Assembly (NCBI RefSeq): GCF_004027225.2
Contig: NC_044301.2
Coordinates: forward strand, 21,504,668 to 21,568,667
DNA: 64,000 nucleotides
Source: Strigops habroptila
Taxonomy: Eukaryota; Chordata; Aves; Psittaciformes; Psittacidae
Direction of reading: 5' to 3'
A program made the translations under genes and the position numbers. The notes beneath the pieces were generated by a model. It saw only the letters and a list, made by a program, of their open reading frames with translations. It was not told the DNA's origin and did no database searches. This document shows, one piece after another, positions 40,333-60,862 of this stretch (position 1 is its first letter; every line of letters starts with the position of its first letter).

Positions 40333-40902
40333 GTGAGTGGCCATCTTGAGGCCCTCGACAGGCCATACCCTCACTGGATGCAGGGCAGTTCTGGGGTTGG
40401 GAATACAGGTCTTGGGATGTGGCTGCCTCCCTGGTCTACATGGGCTGTGACAAGTATGGGCTGGTGCAGTTGGCTGGGCTCTGCTGCGATCTGGCTTACT
40501 GCTGGCTGGGCAGTTGCCAGTACTTTCAGGAAAGAGGACTGGGGAGAGAGGGTGAGACTTCTCTCCCTGTCCTGTGGCTGCTCACCCTGCCTGTCTGCTA
40601 CTGGGCTGGCTGGGGGCTGCCAGGGCCATCTCCTCCTGATGACAGTAGGCTCCAGCCAGGGGACATGGTTTGCACCCCTCAATCTCCCGAAGGCTGCTGG
40701 TCTGTGCTCAGGGTTGTCTGCTGCTCATGGGTTCAGAGGCAGAGAGACAAACCCACTAGTGGGGAGCCCTGCTGATTTGCAGGAGCCCCTCTCCCCCTCC
40801 CCACGCATCCCTGCAGGTCCCAGGGCCCTCCTTGCTGGCGGGAGGGATGATGATGGTTCCCCACGCTGCTGGCTGCCTGCCGACCACCATCTGCCTCCCC
40901 AG
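40333..40902. other. WWP2 intron, nothing recognised
   Basis: About 570 bases with no recognised element. Confidence 0.5.
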
Positions 40903-41023
40903 GCTGCTGACGGAATGGAGGTTCACACGGGGCGTGGAGGAGCAGACCAAGGTTTTCCTCGATGGCTTCAATGAGGTGGTGCTGCTGGAGTGGCTGCGGT
41001 ACTTCGACGAGAAGGAGCTGGAG
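40903..41023 (+). CDS. WWP2: WWP2 exon, HECT
   Basis: 40 codons '[20 protein letters not shown]' to '[10 protein letters not shown]' between CCCCAG and GTGAGC. Open in the ancestral phase. Confidence 0.93.
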
Positions 41024-42954
<1,931 letters not shown>

Positions 42955-43027
42955 GCAGCAACGGGCCCCAGAAATTCTGCATCGATAAAATTGGTGGAGA
43001 GACATGGCTGCCTCAGAGCCATACGTG
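42955..43027 (+). CDS. WWP2: WWP2 exon, HECT C-lobe
   Basis: Encodes 'GSNGPQKFCIDKIGGETWLP' and 'QSHT' plus the first two bases (TG) of the catalytic Cys codon, before GTAAGT. Arg to Gln beside the active site. Confidence 0.92.
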
Positions 43028-43195
43028 GTAAGTCATTTCTCCTCAGCCCTGTTAGGAGCATGTGGGGACAACCGCGAGCAGCCTCTGTGGGGCTGCACAG
43101 GGCCCTGGGCACTCTGTCCCATCCACCCACATTCCCAGGGGACATAGCTGCCGTTCCTGGCTGTGCATCTTATGGCAGCTGCTGTGTGCAGCTGA

Positions 43196-43369
<174 letters not shown>

Positions 43370-44405
43370 TGGGGTTTTGGTGCTTTCCCAGGGCAGGGAG
43401 GGCCCTGAAGTGCTGCTGGGCACGAGGTCCTGCCCACAGAGCCCAGTGTTGAGCCCTCTCCGCAGGATGGTGCACAGGCAGCTGGGATGCTGTTGCTCTT
43501 GTTCCTGGGCAAGATCTGCATTTAATGCAGTCCTGGGGGAAATGGGTCCATGTTTCCCTCCCTAAAGAAATTCAAGGTGTGACAAGAGGTGTTTGCACCT
43601 CTCACCCTTCACTGGCTCTGCTCAGCTCACGAGTTGCAGGCTGGTGCAGAGGGGATGGGGAGAAGCCCTTGGCAGGCAGCGCAAGGTGCACTGAGGCTCT
43701 CTGGTCCCCCCCCCCTTGCAAACAGTTAAATGAGATCTGGTTTTGGCACAGGCTATTTTTCCCCTAGTGTTTTCTGCCTTTTCATGACACTTTAATAGAT
43801 GCAGGTGAGGAGGGGAAATGGCTCTCGAACTGACTCTCGGGTCACTTTTGGGTCCTATCCAGCACCCTGCAAAGGGAACGGGGAACCACAGTTGATGTTG
43901 CACTGTGTGAGGGCCAGGATGGCCCCTCCCCATGCCAGATCCACATGGCCTGGAGTCAGGGCCTGGCTGACCATGCCTGTTGTGTATTTGATTTGTAAGC
44001 ATGATGTGGCCCCTTTGCAGTTGTATGTCATCATTAAGTGGTTTGTTGCTCAGAGATGGTGTTCCACAGCTCTGGTCACGTTGGGGCATATCTGGCCTTT
44101 GCTTGGTTCATGGGTTCAGCCCAACTCCCTGTTTTCTCTGTCACTGGCTGGGCTGGTGGCAGGAGCTCCCAGAGCTGCAGGTAAAGGCAGGATCAGGCCT
44201 CTGTCCCTTGTCTGGGTGCCACCTCTGCTGCCCCCCTGTTCCCAGTGCATACAAGTGTTGGTGTACATAGCTGTACATAAAGGAAGTCTATGGATACAAG
44301 ACACTGCAATAGCTTTTGACTGGTAACCGGCTAGTTTTGTACTGCACCATTCTGCCTCAGCCATGCTGACTTCTTGTGCAATAAATGATAAAGCATCTGC
44401 TAAGG
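43370..44405 (+). other. WWP2: WWP2 3' untranslated region
   Basis: About 1 kb after the stop codon, ending with AATAAA at 44380-44385. The stretch near 44250-44335 (including 'tgtacataaaggaagtc') looks like the conserved end of vertebrate WWP2 transcripts. The 3' end is inferred from the poly(A) signal. Confidence 0.75.
44380..44385 (+). terminator. WWP2 poly(A) signal
   Basis: Canonical AATAAA about 1 kb after the WWP2 stop codon. No better signal was seen earlier in the 3' region. Confidence 0.75.
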
Positions 44406-45639
44406 TGCGTGTCCCTGGTCCCTGCATTGCACGGGGGACAGCCTGGTGCAACCCCCAGGGTGCCTGGGCCATGATGGGTGCCCAGAGCTCCTTAGTGGTG
44501 TTAAAAGTAACACGTATTTTTTCCATGCACACGCTGTGCAGGAGGATCAGGCTTCATCCAACCTCTAATCACACTCAGCTAAAAATGGTTGCAGGGTCCT
44601 TTGCCAGAGCTGGAGCTGCCTCCCTGTGCCACTGTGTGAAACTGAGCAGCACCTGTGGAACAGAATTAGGTGCATGAGGCCAGTGGCCACAGGCTGGTGA
44701 CATTCAGTAAAAAATCCAACACAAGCAGAACTAACCAAACCCACTGTTCCTATCACTGGGGACAGCCTGCATCCAGTAATTCTGCCATGACTTTGCTTTT
44801 CAGCAGCTGCCTTGGCTCATTAGTTCTTTGTGTGTTTGGAGGGGTTGGGGGGGGGGAGACTGTTTTTTGTTTGTTTGGGGTTTTTTTTTCCCAGTAGTCT
44901 GTGGGTGATCCTTGCCTTTGCCAGCCCACTCCCAGCAGGAATGCTTCCATTGCTGTTGGCACTTCCCACTCTCCTGGCACCAGTGTGCCGACACAGCACT
45001 TGCAATCACCTGGAGCCCTGGGTGCTCCCACCCTGGCCAGGGCAGTGGCAGGATCCCACCTTCTCTCCCCTCCATGTCTCCCTGCAGAGCATCACACCAA
45101 CCAGGAGTACTAACTGTCAGGTAACAAAAGAGCCAACCCCAATCTTGTCACTGGCCAGATAGAAAGGACAGCAAAAAAATAAATAAGATTTTACTAGCCC
45201 AGCACAAAGTAAAGCTGAAAAAAACAGCATCAGCCCCTTCACTAGTCACTGCATGGTGCTTCTGGAACTCAGCCCCTCCTGCTCAGCTCAAAAATGAATT
45301 TATGTGAACAAACCAGTTCTTAGGAGCAAAAACTTGGTGTTGGGTAAGACCAGACCTCATGTGAAGGCTACCGAAGCACCTGGTAGAAATTCTCAGCTGT
45401 TGGCCTCAAGGGGAAAGGAGGAGTGCTGCACTAAAAAAACATAACTAACATTTAACATTTCCCCCTGGCGCTCAGCCCTCCCTGGCCAGGTGCTGAGGCC
45501 TCCCCATGGCTGCCCCCTTGAGAAGACCTCTCCGGCCACGTCAGGGTGAACACAAAAAGTGGATACCAAAGCAGAGGAAATCAGAGCGCTGACCCTCCAA
45601 CAAGAGACAGAAACCCAGCACCAAAGTGATTTAGTTTAC

Positions 45640-45640
<1 letters not shown>
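44406..45640. other. intergenic spacer between WWP2 and PSMD7 ends
   Basis: About 1.2 kb between two convergent genes. Contains G- and T-runs near 44848-44890. No exon or RNA gene recognised. Confidence 0.6.
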
Positions 45641-52015
<6,375 letters not shown>

Positions 52016-52083
52016 CGTCGTAGTCAGTAGTTGGATACCATCTTAGAGAGGTCGTGGGAGACAGACATGTTGCTAACGCCTTG

Positions 52084-52122
<39 letters not shown>
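52084..52122 (+). repeat. poly(A) tract of 39
   Basis: Uninterrupted A on the + strand about 200 bases upstream of the PSMD7 ATG. It could be the tail of a retroposed RNA inserted on + (the preceding 60 bases would be its body, not recognised) or a simple repeat. Confidence 0.85.
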
Positions 52123-52124
<2 letters not shown>

Positions 52125-52330
52125 GTGTCCCTACTGCCGGCAACGTGGCACCATCTCACCCAGAGGTGAAGGGCGGGTACATGGAGGTGCTGGTTCCCCT
52201 TCCCTACGGCAGCGCTTCAGCGCGCCCCACCTGAAGGAGGGTGGCTGTGGGGGTTGGTCCCTCTCAGTGGGGGGCTGAGGAGGCAGGGTCGGAGTGAGGC
52301 GGGCAGCTCTGCTGAGTGCGTCCGGGCACA

Positions 52331-53159
52331 ATCAGCGGGTCCCTTGTCTACCTAAGTGGCCAGCAAGAGTGTTTGCCCTATAGCCCTTCCAGGGACAAGC
52401 GGTTTTAGGAGCTGGCCAGCCTTCCCCGGCCCCCTCTGCTGTTCTCGTGGAAGGGAGTGTAGCATTTGCCTTTTTTCAGTTGTCAGGAACGTCTCCTAAC
52501 CACCACGACCTTTTAAAAACTGAGAGCGCAACCTTAGAATGGTGTCACAATTTTTTCATTGCCACTGGACTGCGGGTTTAAAATGCAAGGTGCTGCTTTC
52601 TCATCTTGATAATGGGAGTGCTAATAGCATATGCAGGTGGTACCCTGACCTTCCCAGCTGTGTGCTTTGCCTTAATTTCTGTGTCTGCAACTTCAGGAGT
52701 TGTTGCAGCCTGGGCTAGAAAAGCTCCACCACCTTGCCTCTTGTTCCAGAGCTTCAGGTAACTTCAGGGTTCCCAGTACCACGGTGATAAAAGTCTATGT
52801 AAGTAGGCAGAAATCCTTATTACTGTTAGTGTTTGCTTTCTTCCATGGGGACTGTTAGTCTAATTTGTTTGTAAACATTTTTTCTTTCTGAAGTATAACT
52901 TGCCTTGATGCAAGGGAGAAAGAGACTGACCTAAGCAGAGTGCTTTAGGCTAGTCTTTATAGAAGAGATTTTGCATCTCAGGAGTAGGAACTGGTAGACA
53001 CATAGCTTGTCTCTTATACTTCTAGTGAGAAAATAGAACCTGAGGCTGTTATTCCTGAGTCTACTATAGAGGAATTAGGAAAAGTATTAGTAAAATTCTT
53101 GAGGATGGTCTCACTGATTTAAAGATTATGATATCCTTTATTTTTTACACTTTTCCCAC
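52331..53159. other. region upstream of PSMD7, nothing recognised
   Basis: About 830 bases of mixed composition with no recognised exon, repeat or RNA gene. Confidence 0.5.
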
Positions 53160-54379
53160 TGTCGTGGTTTGAGCCCAGCCAGTAACTCGGAACCACGCAG
53201 CTGCTTGCTAACTCTCCCCTCTTTGTTCTCCCCCCTGCTCCCGGAGGGATGGGGAGGAGAACTGGAAAAATGTAACTCCCACGGGTTGAGATAAGAGCAG
53301 TCCCGCAACTAAGGTATAATACAAAACCACTCCTGCTACCACTGTGAGGAACATAGGAGTGATTCGTGTCAACAAATAGGAAATCTTAGTGATTATTATG
53401 TGTAAAAGAATGTGATAAATGTCCCTGTCGACATCACAGTAAGAGGGAAGAAGGGATAAGGGAATAATTCCTTGGTTAATCACACAATTGCTAAAAGAAA
53501 TGTTTTGTTCCTTGTTTGGTTGCTTAGATGCTTTTAAGGGGTTAGGAAATGTATTCTGTTATAGAATGTTGTGGAACCTAACCATATAAAAATGGAATGT
53601 GTGAGGGCTAAGATGGCGATAAGACTCGTGATGGACATCTGCAATGTATATAGTTCCTATGTTTGCAAGGTTTTTTGCAAGGTCGTTTGGCAGGCATTGC
53701 AGCATACCAGCCTAAAACCGGTTGGGCCGGTTTTGTTGCTAGCCGAAGCAGGAGAAGTTCAGGACACGCCTATCCCTGGAAGGTCGCTGCTAGCCGAGGC
53801 GGGAAAAGTCCGAAGCGGGAAAGTTTGAGACACGCCTATCCCTGAAAGATATAAAAACCAGGGGCGGGAACTGTGGGGTGTGCGTCTTGGTGGGCAGAGA
53901 CTCCCGGCGCACCCAGCGCTGTTTGCTTGCCTTTATTCGTTTAATAAATTCTAAAAATCCTATTTGGGACTCGATTAATTTATCACACCACCAATGATAA
54001 TAATGATTAGTGAAATAACAAGGGGAGAAGATACAATTGCTCACCACCCGCTGACCGATACCCAGCCCGACCCGAGCAGTGATCTGGGCCTTCCGGGTAA
54101 CTCCCCCCGGTTTATATACTGGGCATGACGTGCTGTGGTATGGAATACCCCTTTGGCTAGTTTGGGTCAGGTGTCCTGTCTCTGCTTCCTTCGGGCTTCC
54201 CCTCCTCCCTGGCAGAGCATGAGACTGAGAAAGTCCTTGGTCGGAGTAAACATTGCTTAGCAACAATTAAAAACATTGGTGTGTTATCAGCGTTGTTCCC
54301 AGGCTGAAAGTTAAAAAACACAGCACTGCACCAGCTACTAAGAAGGAGAAAAATGACTGCTATAGCTGAACCCCAGACA
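53160..54379 (-). repeat. solo LTR of the ERV-1/2/3 family, split by another LTR
   Basis: Matches the LTRs at 58497 and 60863 in two blocks, 53160-53342 and 53988-54379, beginning TGTCGTGG and ending CAGACA. It is flanked by the 5-bp duplication CCCAC (53155-53159 and 54380-54384). No internal ERV sequence remains, so it arose by LTR-LTR recombination after insertion. Confidence 0.94.
53343..53987 (+). repeat. nested solo LTR of a different retrovirus family
   Basis: A 645-bp insertion within the outer LTR. It begins TGTGA and ends TCACA (perfect 5-bp inverted repeat) and is flanked by a 4-bp duplication, CCAC (53339-53342 and 53988-53991). A TATA-like box (GATATAAAAACC) lies near 53850 and an AATAAA near 53942, in LTR order, so it is oriented on +. 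The 4-bp duplication fits class I (gammaretrovirus-like) ERVs. Confidence 0.88.
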
Positions 54380-57300
54380 CCCACATTATGGTTTTTTTGC
54401 ATATTTCTTGTGTCTGATCAGATGTCTGTATTGTGTGTGAGTACTAGGAACCTTGACAACCATCAGCATTTCTAAACCTGAATCTAGATAAATTTGGTGC
54501 CAGGTGAGAGGTGAGTGACAGGGTCTCAGCTTAAGCTGAGCCCATGCACAAGAACTACTGCAGTGCCCCATCCCTGGCAGTGTTCAAGGCCAGGTTGCAT
54601 GGGGTTTGGAGCAACCTGGTCTGGTGGAAGGTGTCCCTGTCCGTGGCAGGGCGTTGGAACTAGAGGAGATTTAAGTTTCCTTCCAAACCAAACTATTCCA
54701 TGATTCAATGAAATCTAAAGTTTTGCATTGCTGTTTAGCATCTTTCAACACATAGCGTTCAGCAAAAGCAGCATTCACTTACAAACTCTGAGAACTGGGG
54801 ACCTCTTGTGGAGTTTTTTAGACGTTACATCCTTTAGGGTTGCTTTTAAAAACAATTTCTGCTCGAGTTTTTAGAGGGTTTTTTTCCAGCAGAGGGGGAA
54901 CTCTGATCGTTAAATTCAGGTACAGCCAGTGTTCTTGTCGCTTGTTTTATCAATATACATATAAAACTCAATGTTCAAATTAACTAGTTCAGTAAGTAAT
55001 TTAGCTCATTGATTTTTGGGCATATCCTAAGTGCCATTACAAGCTATGGATATTTTAAATGCCATTACTTAATAGAAGGAATGTTTTAAGCACCTTTTAT
55101 TGATTTTATTACTGCTTTATTTTGCTGTCTTGGTTCAAAATAATTTTAACCACTCTGTCATCAAGAAGAAATATATTGTTGGTGAAATACAGTCAATTTC
55201 CTAAAAACCTTTGACCTTGTTAAATAAGAAATTGCAGTTGTTAAATCATGTCAGGCAATAACCAAGGGACAGAGAAGATATAAAATTTGGAGCAGTGGGC
55301 CAGCATACCAGTAAGTGTTTTGACCTTGGGCATTCAGACTTCATATGTGACAATCACACTTCAATTCTCTTCTTGGTTCTCGCATCAGTCAGAAGAGATT
55401 TAAAATCTCAGCAAGCCAGGAAGGTTGTGGAAGGGTAATGGAGTATGATCCAGAGACAATTAAGGGGCATTTTAATGACCTGCTGTGATTTTTTGTTAAA
55501 ATTACTCTCTAACTTAGTGCATTTTAAGTTTCATTTGCTGAATTGCATTGCTAGTAGTTTAGTGTATTGATGTTATACACAAAAGGAGTAAATTGAGTCT
55601 GCTCATAGGGATTTCAGTTACTTCCCAGCTCTTTTGACTTGAGAAGATTATCAGTATTATTGAGCTAATCAGCTGGTAGATGTAGACTGGGAAAATGGAC
55701 AATATGTTGCTTAATCAAAGACTTGAAAAGTAATGAATATTGGTGCTCAATAAAAAACAGCTAATGAATTGATTGCATTGATGCTTGATGTAATTTAACT
55801 GTAGAGTGGCAAGCATCAATGTTTATATATGAGTTGGCTCATGATTGCTGAGCTGAAACTCAAAGTTTAGAGAGGTTCTGCAGTACATGAGCACCTGGCA
55901 ACTGACCTGAAGTGGGGAGGGAGTGAGCTGTGTTCTGTTCTCTACATGGAACAAGTGATTCCATCATTAATTGCTGGGCTTCTATTTTGTTTATATATAT
56001 ATAAAACCACCAAACAACCCAGAAAACCCAAACACACACCCAAAGCCAAAACACAAAAACTGCAAACCCCAAAACTTACACATAACTGTTTTCAGAGGTT
56101 TAAGAATGAGTTCTGGATTAAAAAATAAGAATTGTAAAGAATAAATTCACTTTTTTTTTTTCCCTTCCATTATTCTCTACCTCTTGATCTGTTAGGTGTT
56201 GTAAACTCTTCTGTAAACTGTCAGCTGCTGGGAGGCAGTAGGAAGAAAACTTTTGGTACCTGCATTCTGAGTGGTTTCTACATCTTTCATCATGTTCTGA
56301 CCTCTTTTCCAGACTTGAGGATCGCACTTCTACTTTAGGAATTTCACTTCCATCAGGAATCAGTATTTGTCTTTAAACTGTGAAGTAATTATATGCTTCA
56401 GAAGTTTGTTGGGTGGGGTTTTTTTGGTGGTGGTTTTTTTTTTTTTTTTTTTAATTTCTGTGAAATGTCCTGTGTCATGTTTGGGCCTCAGTCCTTATTA
56501 AATTGATGACACATTCTGTGGGCAGCCATCAAGCATAGCTTTATGGAGTCTCTGCTTGCCAACTGTTTTATAATTTAACTAATGCTGGCCTACAAAACCA
56601 CAGTAACACAGCTGAGGGATAGTTTTAGTGGTCTAATCTCTTACCTTCTTTCAGCATGTCAGTATTGGGGGTGGAGGGCAGTGGTGGAAATTCGGGGGGG
56701 GGACGACACAGACACACGGACGATGACGACACAGCAAACTGTTGTTAGAATCACAGAAGCATGATCATCTACGGACTAGGGAAGGCAGACATTTACTGAA
56801 TACATGCAATTTGTATTTCTAGGTGTTCTTTCCAGTTATGAGTGTTAGAAGCATAACAGTGCTTTAAATGAAAATACCAGCGTGGCACAGTAATGACCTC
56901 GGTTCATCAAGGACAGGAACTGAGGCTTGGGTGGCTGTGTGGTTGGCTATCCCCTCCAGAATTAGAGCCTGCTTTAGGTATAGCTCTTGATGTGTATTTT
57001 TCTATCTTATCTATGAAGGAGCTGCTGTTTGCTGGTCAGTAGCCTCTCCTTGGAAAGAAATGTTCAATTACCCACATCAGAGTCCCTTCTGGATAAAGAG
57101 GGTCTCTATCTACCTAAAGGGCAGAGTGCATCAAGGAGGATTACATAAACCAGCAGATGGTGGGCTGTGGGCAGGCAGGCTCAGGGTGTGGGGAGAAGGG
57201 TAAATCATGCAGAAGGCAGTAATGCTTCAGCCTGATTTGCTCTTTCTCTGTAGCTTTCCAGTGTGTGCTAGTGATAAGTGACATCCTTGGGACCTTGGCT

Positions 57301-58496
57301 ACAAAAGATCTATGCAGCTGGAAAATATTGTTGCCCGATACTTTGGATCGTAATCCTAAATGGTGCTTACTAATGTGCTCCTTTAATACTGGTTGTCTTT
57401 CTTTGTTTTTAGAGGAAAAACCCTACTTTATTTTATTTTGACTGGGACAGGGGAAACTGAACAGTTAGAGACAATGTCTGCTGACATAGTTTCACTGAGA
57501 TGCCTTCTGAAATGCATTTAAAACCCAGTCAAGAGAAGCTATGCTTTCTTCAGACCTGTGGATAGTTTGTCACATAATACCTTTGTGCTACCAGTTTGAA
57601 CAGGAAATATTTATTTCCCTATAAAAATATGTTTAGCTTTGTCCAAATAACTGTAGTGTCCTGTTAAGTTTTCTTTGGCCAGGATGTATCATAAACTGTT
57701 TTAGAAGGAATGATGCTGCCTGGAATTGAACAAGGATAATGCAAGCCATGGAAGCAAAACAGAAAGTCACTGCAACATTAATTCTAATTTGTTTTTGTTA
57801 AACTGTAATTCAGTGAAATGCTGACATCGTATACTCAGCACATGATGCCATAATGTGTCCTTATCCAGACTGCAGTTTGCTTCTGAAGACCTCCAAATAA
57901 CCATTTTTGTCCCAAATGCCTGTTCTAGAATGTAATCTCTAAAGCAAACTTTTAAATCTGTAATTATAAATTGATCTGTCCACTTTATGATATGATCTTT
58001 ATGTGTTGTGGTAACTTATTTGTTTCCCTATAGGGTACTGTTACTTGACCAAACATATACGTATATATGTAGAATTTGTGCTGCTTACCATAATTTGGCA
58101 ATCTGTGAATATTGTTGTTGTTTCTGCCAATGAATTTAAAAACTTTTGTCCATACCCATGGGTTAGCTGGTGACTCCAATAATCCTGTCCTCCCTACAAC
58201 ACTAACAGTGATATTTTGCCTGATAAGTTTTGGATGTAGAATTTTTTTATTTTTTATTTTTTTAATAACTAAATCACTGACTCTAATGTCTATATTTCAG
58301 TGCAGAGTGATTGTACTTATTCTGGTACCCTTGCTACAAAATTATTTTTTGGAAAATAGTGGAAACAAACAGTTAAAGCACAACAGGTTCTAGTCATACT
58401 CATTTTTCCACACCTTGAGGACTAACAAATTCTTTAATATGAGATTTTATTTGTACAAAGCAAACCTTCAAAAACACTCAAAAGCTTTCTTAACTG
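54380..58496. other. AT-rich intergenic DNA
   Basis: About 4.1 kb. Contains a CR1 tail (54560-54710), a (TATA) run near 55993, T-runs near 56151 and 56440, and a G-rich/purine patch near 56690. No exon or RNA gene recognised. Confidence 0.6.
54560..54710 (+). repeat. CR1 3' tail fragment
   Basis: Sense CR1 end: 'catccctggcagtgttcaag', then the 'ggttggaac' equivalent and a terminal 'ccatgattca' motif. Diverged from the copy at 9890-10068. Confidence 0.88.
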
Positions 58497-59067
58497 TGTC
58501 GTGGTTTGAGCCCAGCCGGTAACTCAGAACCACACAGCCGCTCGCTCACTCCCCCCCCCACTTCTTCCTCCCCCCGCTCCCGGAGGGATGGGGAGGAGAA
58601 TGGGAAGAATGCAACTCCCACGGGTTGAGATAAGAGCAGTCCCGCAACTAAGGTATAACACAAAACCACTACTGCTACCACCAATGATAATAACGATTAG
58701 TGAAATAACAAGGGGAGAGGATACAATTGCTCACCACCCGCCGACCGATACCCAGCCCGACCCGAGCAGTGATCTGGGCCTTCCGGGTAACTCCCCCCGG
58801 TTTATATACTGGGCATGACGTGCTGTGGTATGGAATACCCCTTTGGCTAGTTTGGGTCAGGTGTCCTGTCTCTGCTTCCGCCCGGCTTCCCCTCCTCCCT
58901 GGCAAAGCATGAGACTGAGAAAGTCCTTGGTTGGAATAAACATTACTTAGCAACAACTAAAAACATCGGTGTTATCAGCGTTGTTCCCAGGCTGAAAGTT
59001 AAAAAACACAGCACTGCACCAGCTACTAAGCAGGAGAAAAATGACTGCTATAGCTGAACCCAGGACA
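58497..59067 (-). repeat. ERV-3 3' LTR
   Basis: 571 bases, TGTCGTGG to CAGGACA on +. Same sequence as 60863-61434 apart from one C fewer in a C-run after 'ttcttcct'. Confidence 0.96.
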
Positions 59068-59495
59068 GTATCCACCCCTTATTCCATACCATTCACGTCA
59101 TGCTCAGATCCCACATCTCTCAGCACACCATCACCCCTGTCCCATATATACACATATATATACACCCACACCCACACACAGAGAAAGATATCGTTCCCTA
59201 GTCCATGGACCAATCCCTGTAAAATTGCTGAACTCATCCAGTCCATGATGTCAGGTTCCATCTCTTGTAATAGTCTTTCAGGGCAGGAGGGACGGTACAT
59301 GGTGTTGGGTTGTTGCCTGCTGATGATACCGCCAAACTCATCTGGTCACTACTGAGCTCATCTGGTTTCCTCAAAATTCATTCTTTGTTGAGGTGATGAT
59401 CGGAGGGAAGTCAGGGTCAATGGCTGGTGACCTGAAGATATCTAGCTGGTGGGCTATAAAAGTGTTATAGAGCAGGCAACAGCGTACAATTGAGT
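59068..59495 (-). other. ERV-3 untranslated 3' segment with polypurine tract
   Basis: Between the integrase stop and the 3' LTR. The polypurine tract (minus strand) abuts the LTR at 59068-59083. A mixed TA/CA microsatellite lies at about 59144-59180. No env. Confidence 0.75.
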
Positions 59496-60773
59496 TCATT
59501 GGCTGTTTTCCCCCAAAATCAAATCCCCTTGAGGTACACATCGGACTTCCCCATCTTCCCGCATTACCCACCAAGTATATCCAGGTCCCTGAGCAAAAGC
59601 AACCCCACGAGTGGGTTTGCCTTTACCTGAAGCAGGAATAACCCAGACTGTCTTCCCCAACAAATTCTTTATGTGCACCACAGGAACTTTATCCCCCTCT
59701 ACAGTACGTAAAAGTTCTGATTGGGCTGGGCCAGCCCTGTTGGCAGATCCCCTACTGTTGACCAACCAGGTGGCTTTTGGTAAATGTGTATCCCAGTGTT
59801 TGAAAGTCCCACCACCCATTGCTCTCAGTGTAGTTTTTAACAGCCCATTGTACCGTTCGATTTTCCCAGAGGCTGGTGCATGGTAGGGGATGTGGTATAC
59901 CCACTCAATGCCATGCTCTTTGGCCCAAGTGTCTATGAGGTTGTTCCGGAAATGAGTCCCATTGTCTGACTCAATTCTCTCTGGGGTGCCGTGTCGCCAC
60001 AAGACTTGTTTCTCAAGGCCCAGGATAGTGTTCCGGGCAGTGGCATGGGACACAGCATATGTTTCCAGCCAGCCGGTGGTTGCTTCCACCATGGTAAGCA
60101 CATAGCGCTTGCCCTGGCGGGTTGGTGGGAGTGTGATATAGTCAATCTGCCAGGCCTCCCCATATTTGTACTTCAGCCATCGTCCTCCATACCAGAGAGG
60201 CTTTAACCGCTTGGCTTGCTTAATTGCAGCACATGTTTCACATTCGTGAATAACCTGGGCAATAGTGTCCATCGTTAAGTCCACCCCTCGATCACGAGCC
60301 CATCTATATGTTGCATCTCTGCCTTGATGGCCTGAGGTGTCATGGGCCCACCGGGCTAAAAATAATTCACCCTTATGTTGCCAATCCAAGTCCATCTGAG
60401 CCACTTTAATCTTAGCAGCTTTATCCACTTGCTGGTTATTCTGGTGTTCCTCAGTGGCCCGACTCTTGGGTACATGAGCATCTACGTGGCGTACCTTCAC
60501 CACCAGGTTCTGCACCCGAGCAGCGATATCTTGCCACAATGCAGCAGCCCAGATGGGTTTACTTCTGCGTTGCCAGTTGCTCTGCTTCCATTGCTGCAAC
60601 CACCCCCACAGGGCATTTGCCACCATCCATGAGTCAGTATAGAGATAAAGTACTGGCCATTTTTCTCGTTCAGCAATGTCCAAGGCCAGCTGGATGGCTT
60701 TCACCTCTGCAAATTGACTCGATTCACCCTCTCCCTCAGCAGTTTCTGCAACTTGTCGCAGGGGACTCCACAC
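59496..60773 (-). CDS. ERV-3 RNase H (partial) - integrase open frame
   Basis: An uninterrupted frame of 425 codons counted from a GTG. No ATG start is near, so it may not be translated by itself. RNase H residues: Glu23 and Asp47 in 'FAEVKAIQLA' and 'YTDSWMVANAL'. The first catalytic Asp is lost with the upstream deletion. Integrase: zinc motif His144, His149, Cys178, Cys181, and catalytic Asp211, Asp270, Glu306 with the classic 35-residue spacing. The C-terminal DNA-binding region is complete to a natural stop. This is the only copy in the window with a full integrase. Confidence 0.9.
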   Translation of the reverse strand: MWSPLRQVAETAEGEGESSQFAEVKAIQLALDIAEREKWPVLYLYTDSWMVANALWGWLQQWKQSNWQRRSKPIWAAALWQDIAARVQNLVVKVRHVDAHVPKSRATEEHQNNQQVDKAAKIKVAQMDLDWQHKGELFLARWAHDTSGHQGRDATYRWARDRGVDLTMDTIAQVIHECETCAAIKQAKRLKPLWYGGRWLKYKYGEAWQIDYITLPPTRQGKRYVLTMVEATTGWLETYAVSHATARNTILGLEKQVLWRHGTPERIESDNGTHFRNNLIDTWAKEHGIEWVYHIPYHAPASGKIERYNGLLKTTLRAMGGGTFKHWDTHLPKATWLVNSRGSANRAGPAQSELLRTVEGDKVPVVHIKNLLGKTVWVIPASGKGKPTRGVAFAQGPGYTWWVMREDGEVRCVPQGDLILGENSQ

Positions 60774-60785
60774 AGCTCCCTTCGA

Positions 60786-60854
60786 TAGCTCAGTCGGTAG
60801 AGCATGAGACTCTTAATCTCAGGGTCGTGGGTTCGAGCCCCACGTTGGGCGCCA
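60786..60854 (+). repeat. tRNA-Lys(CUU)-derived segment, nucleotides 8-76, in ERV-3
   Basis: 69 bases reading TAGCTCAGTCGGTAGAGC... through the anticodon loop (ACTCTTAATC, anticodon CTT) to GGGCGCCA, identical to vertebrate tRNA-Lys(CUU) from nucleotide 8 to the terminal CCA as I remember it. The last 18 bases (60837-60854) are the primer binding site. The acceptor stem's first seven bases are missing, replaced by pol sequence (TCGAAGGG on minus). It is not a tRNA gene: it lacks the 5' acceptor strand and includes the non-encoded CCA. Confidence 0.93.
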
Positions 60855-60862
60855 AAAAGAAC

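Noticed and set aside
60786-60854. Functional tRNA-Lys gene
   Set aside because: It lacks the first seven bases of the acceptor stem, includes CCA (not encoded in vertebrate tRNA genes), and lies exactly at the primer-site position of a provirus.
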